DNA of 64,000 nucleotides from Rhynchopus sp. YZ270_cl-10 (taxonomy: Eukaryota; Euglenozoa; Diplonemea; Diplonemida; Diplonemidae): NCBI GenBank assembly GCA_964035575.1, contig OZ037915.1, positions 310,001 to 374,000 of the forward strand. The letters run 5' to 3'. Shown here one piece after another: positions 42,843 through 51,561 of the stretch (position 1 is its first letter; every line of letters begins with the position of its first letter). A program made the translations under genes and the position numbers. The notes under the pieces were generated by a model that did not search any database, was not told where the DNA came from, and was given only the letters and a program-made list of their open reading frames with translations.

Positions 42843-43590
42843 TCACCCTCCTTCCGACACCTGGCGTGGGCAACGCATGCAGTCTTTTGCCTTCATGTCC
42901 TCGGCAAGTGGCCCAAAGTGGTACGGCGGCATGAACTCCTCCGGAACCACCGTGGTAGGTCCTGGAATGTCATGGAGCTTGTCGTGCCCTGTCTCCACCC
43001 GGTCCTCGAGTACGGCCTTGAGCACCATCTTGCTGGTCTGGCGGGGGTCGAAAATGATGCGGTGGACCTGTGTGTCGTGCTGCGGCACAAAGCCACGGTA
43101 CTGCACAAGGAATTTCTCAAGACGGTCACAGTTAGTGCTGTAATTTGCATTTTCGGATCACTGATCTTGCCACCGTGGGGTCAATTTCGAAAAATGGGCA
43201 AGTTCTTGGCACATTAACTTTCGTCAAATCTGGCCCATTATGTGCTACGTTGTGTGTGCGGGTTTACCCCTGTAGGATAAAACTGCAGTTTTTGGGTGTG
43301 AAAAATATATCTTGAGACGTCTTTGGGGGTCAGAAAGCCCCAAAGCCATATATTTTCACCCCAGTAACCTAAAACTCAAAAAAAATGGTTTTGTGACAAG
43401 TTTTCTTAAGGATTTCCTTAAGGGATGCCGCCCCCACCCCCCCTACCCCGCCACGGCCCCCCCTTACCCCCCCCAAAAACGCGGACATTGTCCGCGTTTT
43501 TTGTTTTAATGTCACCCCTCTGCATAAGGACCATCGGTCGAACTGTCTGTCCGCAAGATGCGCACGGTGGTTGGGCTATAGTAATTGGAA
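42843..43590 (-). pseudogene. Remnant of the TraB-like second exon in unit 1
   Basis: 42843-43137 matches the last part of the intact exon in unit 2 (QYRGFVPQHDTQVHRIIFDP to the stop). 43529-43590 matches its first bases with an internal deletion (TCTTGCGGACAGACAGTTC joined directly to GATGGTCCTT). About 390 bases of foreign, G/C-run-rich sequence (43138-43528) lie between them in place of most of the domain. Confidence 0.65.
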
Positions 43591-43624
43591 ACCAGGGAAG
43601 ACCACCGTCATCACAAAGAAATAC

Positions 43625-44665
43625 CTGCTGCAGCACAATCCTGTCAGCACTCAGAGGTGTCATGTCCTCTCCTTTTCTCATCAGCTCACCCCTGAAATAC
43701 ATCTCAAAGGTGCGGCCAGGCAACTTTGTTGCAGACGCCACCTTCCGACGCAAGTCACACACTGTGTCATCCACACTCACCTCAATCACGTGTTCCACTC
43801 CATCCACACCCTGCACAAGCACAGGCACCACAAGTCTCAGCCTCTTGCCAAGAGCGTCGTGCACGTCCGACACAGGCAGCGTCAGGGAAAACTCTGCGTG
43901 TGGGTATGCAGCACCCACAAGGCGGTGGCGGTCTCTGTGGCACGCTGCCATGCTGTCGATGCTCCGCACAACGGCCTGCGACTCTGTTGCCGCACGCAGC
44001 GCCTGGTCGTCCCCAAGCAGGCACACCTGCTCGCACTCGTTAATCACGCGTTCTGCCTTCGCAACAAACGTCTTCAGCGCACACACCTGCCCCGCAGCAC
44101 TCAGTGCCTGTGTGAGGAAGCTCCGTGCCAACACCTCCTCACACACGACGTTGCTGCGCCACACATCCTCACCCATCTCGAGGTGTCCGACGTGTGTCTG
44201 CAGGAGAAGGTCTTTGTACCTGGCCTCTGGGGGTTCGACTGCCTCAAGCACACGGCACTCCTCATCTGCAGCAGCCCGCTGCTTCGTCAGGTCTTCCGCG
44301 TGTGAGCGCAGGATGCAGCACTGGCGTGCAACGTACTCAGAGATTTCGATTGTGTTGTGTCCCGCATGTTCACGCGGCACACAGCGGACACAGATCATTG
44401 CATCTCCACACGCAGGGTCTTCACAGACAAGGTGCAGCTTGAACTCTGGGTGCAGTGCACAGTTCGACGATGCCCCGTACGAAGTGACAGAAGCAAGATG
44501 CATCTCACGGTCGCGTGGCCTTGCCCTTGGGTGCAGAGCTTCGAAGCAGGCAGGCTTGTCACAGAAGAACAGTTCAATACAGACTCCACACTGCAGCTGT
44601 GCAGGTGCCGAACAGCTCTCACACAAAGGCATCTGTGGCGCGGTGGGCTCCATGTCATGGACCAT
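43625..44665 (-). CDS. B-box/coiled-coil/ubiquitin-like protein, copy 1 (second exon decayed)
   Basis: Exon of 347 codons from ATG 44665 (MVHDMEPTAPQ) to donor CTGCAGCAG|GTATTT. The first Cys/His box is CESCSAPAQLQCGVC... CDKPAC. A B-box type 2 follows: CALHPEFKLHLVCEDPACGD, then CVRCVPREHAGH. A coiled coil comes next, then a ubiquitin-like fold (HVIEVSVDDTVCDLRRKVAS, RTFEMYFRGELM). It resembles TRIM-type architecture without a RING, so an adaptor rather than an E3 is inferred. If the donor is not used, reading continues to a stop at 43418 through low-complexity sequence. The loss of the downstream exon suggests this copy is impaired. Confidence 0.75.
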
Positions 44666-44997
44666 GTTGTGTCCTTCAAAGCAAGGGGAGGGGAGGGAAG
44701 GGAAGGTCTCTGTGGGTTGTGGTGTCGTGAATGTTATGAATCCCACTGCCACTCAAGAGAAAGGTATGTGTTTCTACTGCTCGCATTGTAGGCGAGCACC
44801 AAGATGGCTGTGAGGTCCTGTGAGAACACAGACACATATCCTGGCATTTGTCGGAACCAGCTTTTTTGTGAGCAGCAATCAGCTGCACAGTGCAAGAGGA
44901 GATCACGCCAGCAGCGTTTCGGCGGACAGCGAAACAAAGTTTGCATTTTTTTTCAAGAATAAAAAATCTAAACTTGAAGCAGCACAGACTGCAGCTT

Positions 44998-47440
44998 CGC
45001 GAGCCTTTGCTGCAGATTCTGAAACTTGCAGAAACAAGCGGACATTGCCTGTATGCACCCTTCTGCGTTCCCCTCAGTCATCACTGTATTGAAGGATCAA
45101 AGGAATGTGTCTGCTGGAACAGTGCAGTTCCACCGGAGGTGATGATTGTGTTTTGCTACTAATGTGCCGAAGTGTAAGCTTGTTCTGTCCCAGAAGTTGT
45201 CTTTGTGTATCTCTGTATTTTAATTGTTTGCTTTCAAACGTTGTTCTAGCATTCCTCCACCTCCTGCTCTTCGCGCGCTTCTGTAGTGCTCTCTACGTAT
45301 TTGACTTCCTCTGTCACTTCTCCTCCACCGCTACTTCCTCCACTGCTGCTGCTGCCGTTTCTTCCACCTGCTCAGCCGGCTGATCCATCTCACCCTCCTT
45401 CCGACACCTGGCGTGGGCAACGCATGCAGTCTTTTGCCTTCATGTCCTCGGCAAGTGGCCCAAAGTGGTACGGCGGCATGAACTCCTCCGGAACCACCGT
45501 GGTAGGTCCTGGAATGTCATGGAGCTTGTCGTGCCCTGTCTCCACCTGGTCCTCGAGGATGGCCTTGAGCACCATCTTGCTGGTCTGGCGGGGGTCGAAA
45601 ATGATGCGGTGGACCTGTGTGTCGTGCTGCGGCACAAAGCCACGGTACTGCAGAAGGAATTTCTCAAGACGGTCACAGTGACGTCCGTTCCACGGAATGC
45701 AGATGACCTTCTCCCCATTGCGGCCCTCCTGCCCAGTCAGCGCCTTCCAGTCCTCTGCAGACCCAGACGCCCGCAGACATTTGTCCACCATGCTGAATAG
45801 GCTTGCCTCACGCAGGGCGCGTTGAAGCTCTTCTTGTGGTTCACGGTGATGCCAATGTTCTCCATTGCCTCCTTGCTGAGACCGTGGTCCGCGAGAAGCC
45901 AGTCGCAGTGCAGTTCTACGAGGGCCTGGAAGTAGTCGAGAGTCATGGCGTTGCCGCCCACTGCGTTGATGACACCCTGCGCACCTTCTGCGCCACGTCT
46001 GTTCGTGGGACACCTTCTCGTAGGAACCCTTACCGAAGCCGTCTGCCTCCGTCTTCTTGAAGAGTTCTGTCTGCACCTCGCTGTGCAGCGACTCCACAAG
46101 GACCATCGCTCTGTTCGCAATGATGGTGTTCATCGCCTGGTCGTAGAACTGTCTGTCCGCAAGACGCAGGGTGGGGATCACAACGATGCGCTCGAAATTA
46201 GAGGTATTGAGGACAGAATTTTATTTTTCTTCTTTCCAGTCCTAGCTGAATAAACTGAAATCTTCATCACAAGGAACTACCTCCTGCAGCACAATCCTGT
46301 CAGCACTCAGCTGTGTCTCCTCGCTTCTCATCAGCTCACCCCTGAAATACATCCCAAAGGTGCGGTCAGACAACTTTGTTGCAGACGCCACCTTCCGACG
46401 CAAGTTCCACACCGTGTCATCCACACTCACCTCAATTACGTGTTCCACTCCATCCACACCCTCCACAAGCACAGGAACGACAAGTTCCAACCTCTGGCCA
46501 AGAGCGTCGTGCACGTCCGACACAGGCAGCGTCAGGGAAAACTCTGCGTGTGGGTATGCAGCACCCACAAGGCGGTGGCGGTCTCTGTGGCACGCTGCCA
46601 TGCTGTCGATGCTCCGCACAACGGCCTGCGACTCTGTTGCCGCACGCAGCGCCTGGTCGTCCCCAAGCACGCACACCTGCTCGCACTCGTTAATCACGCG
46701 TTCTGCCTTCGCAACAAACGTCTTCAGCGCACACACCTGCCCCGCAGCACTCAGTGCCTGTGTGAGGAAGCTCCGTGCCAACACCTCCTCACACACGACG
46801 TTGCTGCGCCACACATCCTCACCCATCTCGAGGTGTCCGACGTGTGTCTGCAGGAGAAGGTCTTTGTACCTGGCCTCTGGGGGTTCGACTGCCTCAAGCA
46901 CACGGCACTCCTCATCTGCAGCAGCCCGCTGCTTCGTCAGGTCTTCCGCGTGTGAGCGCAGGATGCAGCACTGGCGTGCAACGTACTCAGAGATTTCGAT
47001 TGTGTTGTGTCCCGCATGTTCACGCGGCACACAGCGGACACAGATCATTGCATCTCCACACGCAGGGTCTTCACAGACAAGGTGCAGCTTGAACTCTGGG
47101 TGCAGTGCACAGTTCGACGATGCCCCGTACGAAGTGACAGAAGCAAGATGCATCTCACGGTGACGTGCCCTTGGGTGCAGAGCTTCGAAGCAGGCAGGCT
47201 TGTCGCAGAAGAACAGTTCAATACAGTGTCCACACTGCAGCTGTGCAGGTGCCGAACAGTTCTCACACAAAGGCATCTGTGGTGCGGTGGGCTCCATGTC
47301 ACAGCCCATGCTGTGTCCTTCAAAGCAAGGGGAGGGGAGGGGAGGGAAGGTCTCTGTGGGTTGTGGTGTTGTGAATGTTATGAATCCCCCTCGCCACTCC
47401 AGAGAAAGGTGCGTGCTTCTACTGCACGCATTTTAGATAC
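44998..47440. repeat. Tandem segmental duplication, unit 2
   Basis: This is the unit with the more intact gene. The junction between units (about 44931-44997) contains unrelated sequence. Head-to-tail arrangement implies unequal exchange or replication slippage over about 2.5 kb. Confidence 0.8.
45390..47309 (-). CDS. B-box/ubiquitin-like/TraB-like protein, copy 2
   Basis: Exon 1 (46281-47309, 343 codons) starts MGCDMEPTAP and has the B-box pair, coiled coil and ubiquitin-like fold of copy 1. The start here is MGC, a possible lipidation site. Donor CAGGAG|GTAGTT joins in phase 0 to exon 2 (45390-46190; 90-nt intron), giving about 609 residues. Exon 2 begins RIVVIPTLRLADRQFYDQAM and later reads VICIPWNGRHCDRLEKFLLQ YRGF, resembling TraB/PrgY-type domains (PMxHxADxxFY near the start and GxxH-containing PWGxxH near the end). 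The first His is Arg here. Between about 45835 and 46030 the coding frame, by its GC-rich third positions, is shifted by two compensating indels. Function is unknown; TraB-like proteins include putative hydrolases. Confidence 0.65.
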
Positions 47441-47709
47441 GATGAAGTGAAATGAAGTACGCTCGAAAACTGACGTTACGTATGGGACGGATGGGCCAAC
47501 CGAAATGAAAGAAAAGTTTATAAGATGACCCTAAGCCTCTCTTAGTCACCGTATCACATTCGTTGCGGAGCAACAGCTGCGCTGGTTTCCACAAGTTTGT
47601 TGAAACTATTGCATGAAGGGGGTGTAGTCTTTATTTTCTCACTACCCGAAAAGGCACATTAGAGGCCAATGGGGGTTAAAAAAAGAAGGGGAAAAAAGGC
47701 AAATACAAT
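47310..47709. other. Spacer with an F1 repeat
   Basis: The F1 copy at 47517-47572 is the only recognised feature. The leader of the B-box gene (GACACAG directly before the ATG) lies at its left edge. Confidence 0.45.
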
Positions 47710-48051
47710 GAAAAAGCATGGATGTCCAAAGTACTTGAAGTACTTTTTTCGGATTTTTTATGGTACTTGAAGTACTTGACCTCCCTTTTTTTCCCTCTCA
47801 AAATGACAGTCAAGTACTTGAAGATTGATCAAGTACTTGACAGAAATCAAGTACTTGATACCCTATTTTTTTTTCTCGTACTTTTTTACTTTTTTACCCT
47901 CTGGCAGAGTCTGTCAAGTACTTGTTTTCGCAAAAAAACGTCAAGTACTTGATCAAGTACCCACTTTTTTTTTGTACTTGATCAAGTACTTGATGTTTTT
48001 TTTGTGAAAAAAGTACTTGACAGAGGGAGAACAAGTAAAAAAGTACTACCT

Positions 48052-48084
<33 letters not shown>

Positions 48085-48088
48085 TGTA

Positions 48089-48317
48089 CACGACGGTGAA
48101 GTAACGGGTGTTACAAGTGGAGTTACAAGTGAGTTACATGTAACTTTTGTTACATGTAACTCACTTGTAACTCACTTGTAACCCACCAGTTACAACCTGA
48201 TTTTGCCTGTAATTCATGTATCCCACTTGTAACTCACTTGTAACTCACTTGTAACGGTTTTTCACTTGTAACGTTACATGTAACTTCACTTGTAATGTAC
48301 TATACTTCACCGTCGTG
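48089..48317. mobile_element. MITE, 229 bp, nested in the 1.92-kb element
   Basis: TIRs CACGACGGTGAAGTA, TA on both sides, and a dense array of GTTACAAGTGA and TTACATGTAA motifs. It splits the left GTGTATATGTCC motif of the host element; the intact mirror copy is at 49514-49528. Confidence 0.8.
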
Positions 48318-49264
48318 TATATGTCCTGTGCATATGTCCGTGTTGGCCGAGGCTCGGACATATACACATGTTTTCGGACATATACACATCCCGGACATAT
48401 GCACAGTTCAGTGTATACAGTGTACAGTGGCAAAAACCCATTCCGAGCTTTCCGGCCGGTGCGTTGGCGGGGCATCTCCCCTCATGTTTTCGGAGAGGGT
48501 TTTTCGGGGGATGGGGTTGAAGACGGGCGTACGGGATTAGTACGGGCGTACGGGATTAGTATCTTTTTTTCGAGAGAACCCAAGAGCGGCCAGGTCCTGG
48601 ACAAGTACGTTGTGCTTTTAGACCTACAAACTGTCTGGGGTGGTGGGGCCTCGGGGCGAAGGGTGCTTCCCGGGACCCCAATATCCTACCACAAGGAGCT
48701 CGAGTCGTGCATGGAATGCAGGGTACTCTGAGCCGATTACTTCCACAAAACTCCCAGATCCCAAGACCTCCACGGGGGGCAGGCATCCACGGCAACCCGC
48801 GACCGCCGACACCTTAGCTCCGTACTGCCTCTGTCTGTAACCTGCCGGTCCCCCACCTACCTACGCTTTTTGTGGTGTCTTTTTACGACGGTGGACCAAG
48901 GGGCTTTGCAGTGCAGTCAACGCCGACGGAGCGAGACTCGATTGTGACCGGGTGAAAAGGGAACCTTAGCCAGCGCTAACCAGCGGCAGTTTTGACTCAG
49001 GGAGGAGTTTCTCACCGCAGACTGGCGACACACCCCCACTTTTTCGGGGTGGCTGCATTCCTCTTCGGAACGGGGTGTTCCATCCTATTTTTAAAAACGT
49101 TTATCGGGGGATGGGGTTGAAGAAGGGGGAAAATGGGTCAAATACGAGAGGGGGCGGTTGTGAACCATCCCGCCACCAGGCCTCTCCTCCTCTGTGCAGC
49201 CTTGAGAGCTTTGTAGCCACCGGTGAGTCACAAGCCGTAGGTACATACAAAGAACGCGTAACCC

Positions 49265-49412
49265 TGCGCTCGCGGAGGTACACCTTAAAATTTGTTCTCC
49301 GCTCGCTTCGCTCGCGGAGGTACACCTTCAAAAATTTTTCCGCTCGCTGCGCTCGCGGAGGTACACCTTAAAAATTTTTCTCTGCTCGCTTCGCTCGCGG
49401 AGGTACACCTTA
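49265..49412. repeat. 42-bp tandem repeat, four copies
   Basis: Units contain CGCTCGCGGAGGTACACCTT followed by AAAAATTTTT. They start at 49267, 49309, 49350 and 49392, within the 1.92-kb element. Each unit has an internal inverted repeat (CGCTCG...CGAGCG type). Confidence 0.75.
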
Positions 49413-49832
49413 AGGCAGATTTTTACCTCACACACGGACATATACACCTGTACCTGTGTATATGTCCGGAAAATTTTCAGAAAGTCCCGGACATATACAC
49501 ATCAAAATGGGTCCGGACATATACACGGGGGGGGGTAGGTAGAAAAAAAAAATAGGGCGTCAAGTACTTGAAGTATCAAGTATTGGGTTTTTTGGGGGAT
49601 CAAGTACTTGATATACTTCAAGTACTTTGGACATCCATGAAAAAGCGTCAAGGACAAAAAAAAAAAAAGGAAAAAAAACTACTAAAATATAAGTGTGCCT
49701 CACACAGTATAACCTAAAGAGAAAACCCTTTGGATTGCACCTAAATTTTACACATATTTACCAATTGGTGCACTCCAACCCTCTCCCTTTTTTTGCTAAG
49801 GGTAGCCAAAATCAAAAAAAAAAAAATCCGGT

Positions 49833-50957
49833 CTACTTCCCCTTCACCCTCTCAGCCTTTTCCGCATAGAGTTGACCCTTCTGCATCTCACCTTTGTTGC
49901 GGTACAGATCTGCCATGTCTGTGTACACCGCTTCGAGCCGCGCACTGTGCACAACGTGGTGCGCCTCCAGCACACCTGCCGCCCTTTCGTACAGCAGCAG
50001 CGCCGCATCTGTCTCGCCCTTCTTACTGCGTACACCCCCTAGGCTGTGACACACATCTGACACCGCCAACGACCCTGGCGCACTCTCCACCTCTATCTCC
50101 AAGGCAAGTTTGTACAGATCCAACGCACCATCTAGGTCCCCATGCATTTCCTTGATGTTCCCTAACGTAATATACGTACCCGACACCCCTAGGCCTCTTG
50201 GTGCGCGACGTTCTTGAATTTTCAAAGCTTTTTCGGCCAGGCCTAATGCAGACTCTAAGTCATCCCTGGAAACATAGATCCGCGCGATGTCTGCGTACGT
50301 CGCTGCAGCTTCGAGAGAATCAGGTGAAATCGATTCTCTGATTTTGCATGCTTTTTGATGCATCTTTAACGCCTCTTCTTCCTCCCCTCGCAGAGCTTGA
50401 AGACACCCTAGATTCGCATATGAATTAGCAACATCAAGACTGAAGGGCGCTTTCTCTTCTTTGATACACATTGCTTTTTCTTGCAAATCAAATGCCAACT
50501 CTAATTCCCCTTGCGACCGATATACTGCCCCTATGTTATTGTATGAATGCGCAACGTTAAGTGACCCTGGAGCACATCGTTCGTTGAGAGTCAACGCAGT
50601 TTGGTGTTGTGATAGTGCTTCTTCAAGGTCGCCTTGGGCTTTGTATGTGTTGCCGAGGTTTGTGTGTACTGCAGCGAGGTTGAGGCTGTTGGGTTGTGCC
50701 TTTTCGGTGATGCGGAGTGCCCGGAGATGGTAGCGCAACGCGTCGGCGTAGCTGCCTCGCAGGTAGTGGATGTGGCCGATCTCGGTGCACGACGCAGAGG
50801 CGGCGATCGCATTGGCCTCGTACTTCTCCTGCAGGGCGAGGGCAGCCTCGTGGCGGTGGAGGGCCTTCGCAAGCTCGCCACGTCTGCTGCAGGCGAGCCC
50901 TGCAGTGTGGTGGCGAAGCGCTTCTTCATGCGCCTGGCGTGAGCCTGAGCAGCCCAT
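49833..50957 (-). CDS. Kinesin-light-chain-type TPR protein with MGC lipidation motif
   Basis: Single exon, 374 residues from ATG 50957. MGCSGSR is a typical N-myristoylation motif followed by a Cys. The rest is about eight 40-42-residue TPR units of the kinesin-light-chain type (LAAVHTNLGNTYKAQGDLEE, VAHSYNNIGAVYRSQGELEL, VANSYANLGCLQALRGEEEE). TPR arrays bind peptides; a membrane-tethered scaffold is inferred. The middle (50200-50650) uses more A/T-ending codons than the ends, which could reflect exchange with another TPR gene. It has the same lipidation start type as the papain-fold array. Confidence 0.85.
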   Translation of the reverse strand: MGCSGSRQAHEEALRHHTAGLACSRRGELAKALHRHEAALALQEKYEANAIAASASCTEIGHIHYLRGSYADALRYHLRALRITEKAQPNSLNLAAVHTNLGNTYKAQGDLEEALSQHQTALTLNERCAPGSLNVAHSYNNIGAVYRSQGELELAFDLQEKAMCIKEEKAPFSLDVANSYANLGCLQALRGEEEEALKMHQKACKIRESISPDSLEAAATYADIARIYVSRDDLESALGLAEKALKIQERRAPRGLGVSGTYITLGNIKEMHGDLDGALDLYKLALEIEVESAPGSLAVSDVCHSLGGVRSKKGETDAALLLYERAAGVLEAHHVVHSARLEAVYTDMADLYRNKGEMQKGQLYAEKAERVKGK

Positions 50958-51349
50958 GATAGGGAGAAAGGGGGAAAGGGGGGGGAAGAGGGTTGTCTCG
51001 ACTGTTGGGGTGTTGGGTGTGGGAGTTAACGAAATAGGGGTAATTCTTGCGGAATATGGCCCAGAGAGAGGGTGGGTGTGGATGATACGGTGACGTATGG
51101 CAGCATACTGTAAAATCAGAAGCTGAATAAATGGGAGTTTTTCTTTAGAATAATTGATAACGTGTAGACACCTCGCTTTTTTCTTCATGTGAAACACTAC
51201 GCCTTTTTTTTTGTTTCGACCCTTTCAGGCTTTTCGTAACTCCTTAAGAAAACCTGAGGGGGGAGGAGCAGTTGCGTATCGAAAAATAGCACCCCCTTTT
51301 GGGAGCAGTGCAATACATCAGAAGTTTGTAATAATGCGTGTTTTGATGC
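50958..51349. other. Leader and spacer of the TPR gene
   Basis: A C-rich leader lies upstream of the ATG; no repeat or gene is recognised. Confidence 0.4.
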
Positions 51350-51357
51350 GGGCAGGG

Positions 51358-51490
51358 TAATGGTGGCAGTATTGTGATGGGAGCCCATTGGAATACGCAA
51401 AATACATCAAAATACATCACAATACACGTGATGTATTTTGATGTATTTTGCGTATTCCAATGGGCTCCCATCACAATACTGCCACCGTTA
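51358..51490. mobile_element. Palindromic MITE, 133 bp, 8-bp target duplication
   Basis: The two halves are inverted copies over about 65 bp each (ends TAAYGGTGGCAG), meeting at CACGTG. They are flanked by GGGCAGGG at 51350-51357 and 51491-51498. The arms are almost perfectly matched, so the insertion is probably young. Confidence 0.85.
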
Positions 51491-51561
51491 GGGCAGGGGT
51501 GGGGAGTGTGCATCCCCGTAAAGAAGGTCCTGTTGAGAAGAAGGAGTATTTTCATCATATG

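Larger units (their letters stand above)
42409..44930. repeat. Tandem segmental duplication, unit 1
   Basis: Most of this stretch is near-identical to 44998-47440 (3' flank, TraB-like exon remnant, B-box exon). It differs by a replacement of the middle (about 43138-43590) and small changes at the ends. Confidence 0.8.
47718..49638. mobile_element. 1.92-kb TIR element with 8-bp target duplication and palindromic subterminal arrays
   Basis: TIRs start ATGGATGTCCAAAGTACTTG and match for 25 bp. They are flanked by GAAAAAGC on both sides (47710-47717 and 49639-49646). Inside each end are many copies of the palindrome CAAGTACTTG (eight or more on the left), then poly-C/poly-G (31 C at 48053-48083), then GGACATATACAC motifs in opposite orientation at the two sides. 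The middle (48420-49430) is GC-rich and has no transposase reading frame, so the element is non-autonomous. An 8-bp duplication fits hAT-like, P or Merlin elements, but the TIR is not a standard hAT end. Confidence 0.8.

Noticed and set aside
43418-43624. C-terminal extension of B-box copy 1 to the 43418 stop
   Set aside because: A good splice donor lies at 43624, the sister gene splices at the same place, and the extension ends in low-complexity Gly/Arg from poly-C/G DNA.
48315-48731. Transposase frame in the 1.92-kb element
   Set aside because: The open frame has no DDE or zinc-finger motifs and runs across mirrored repeat motifs; it is likely chance.
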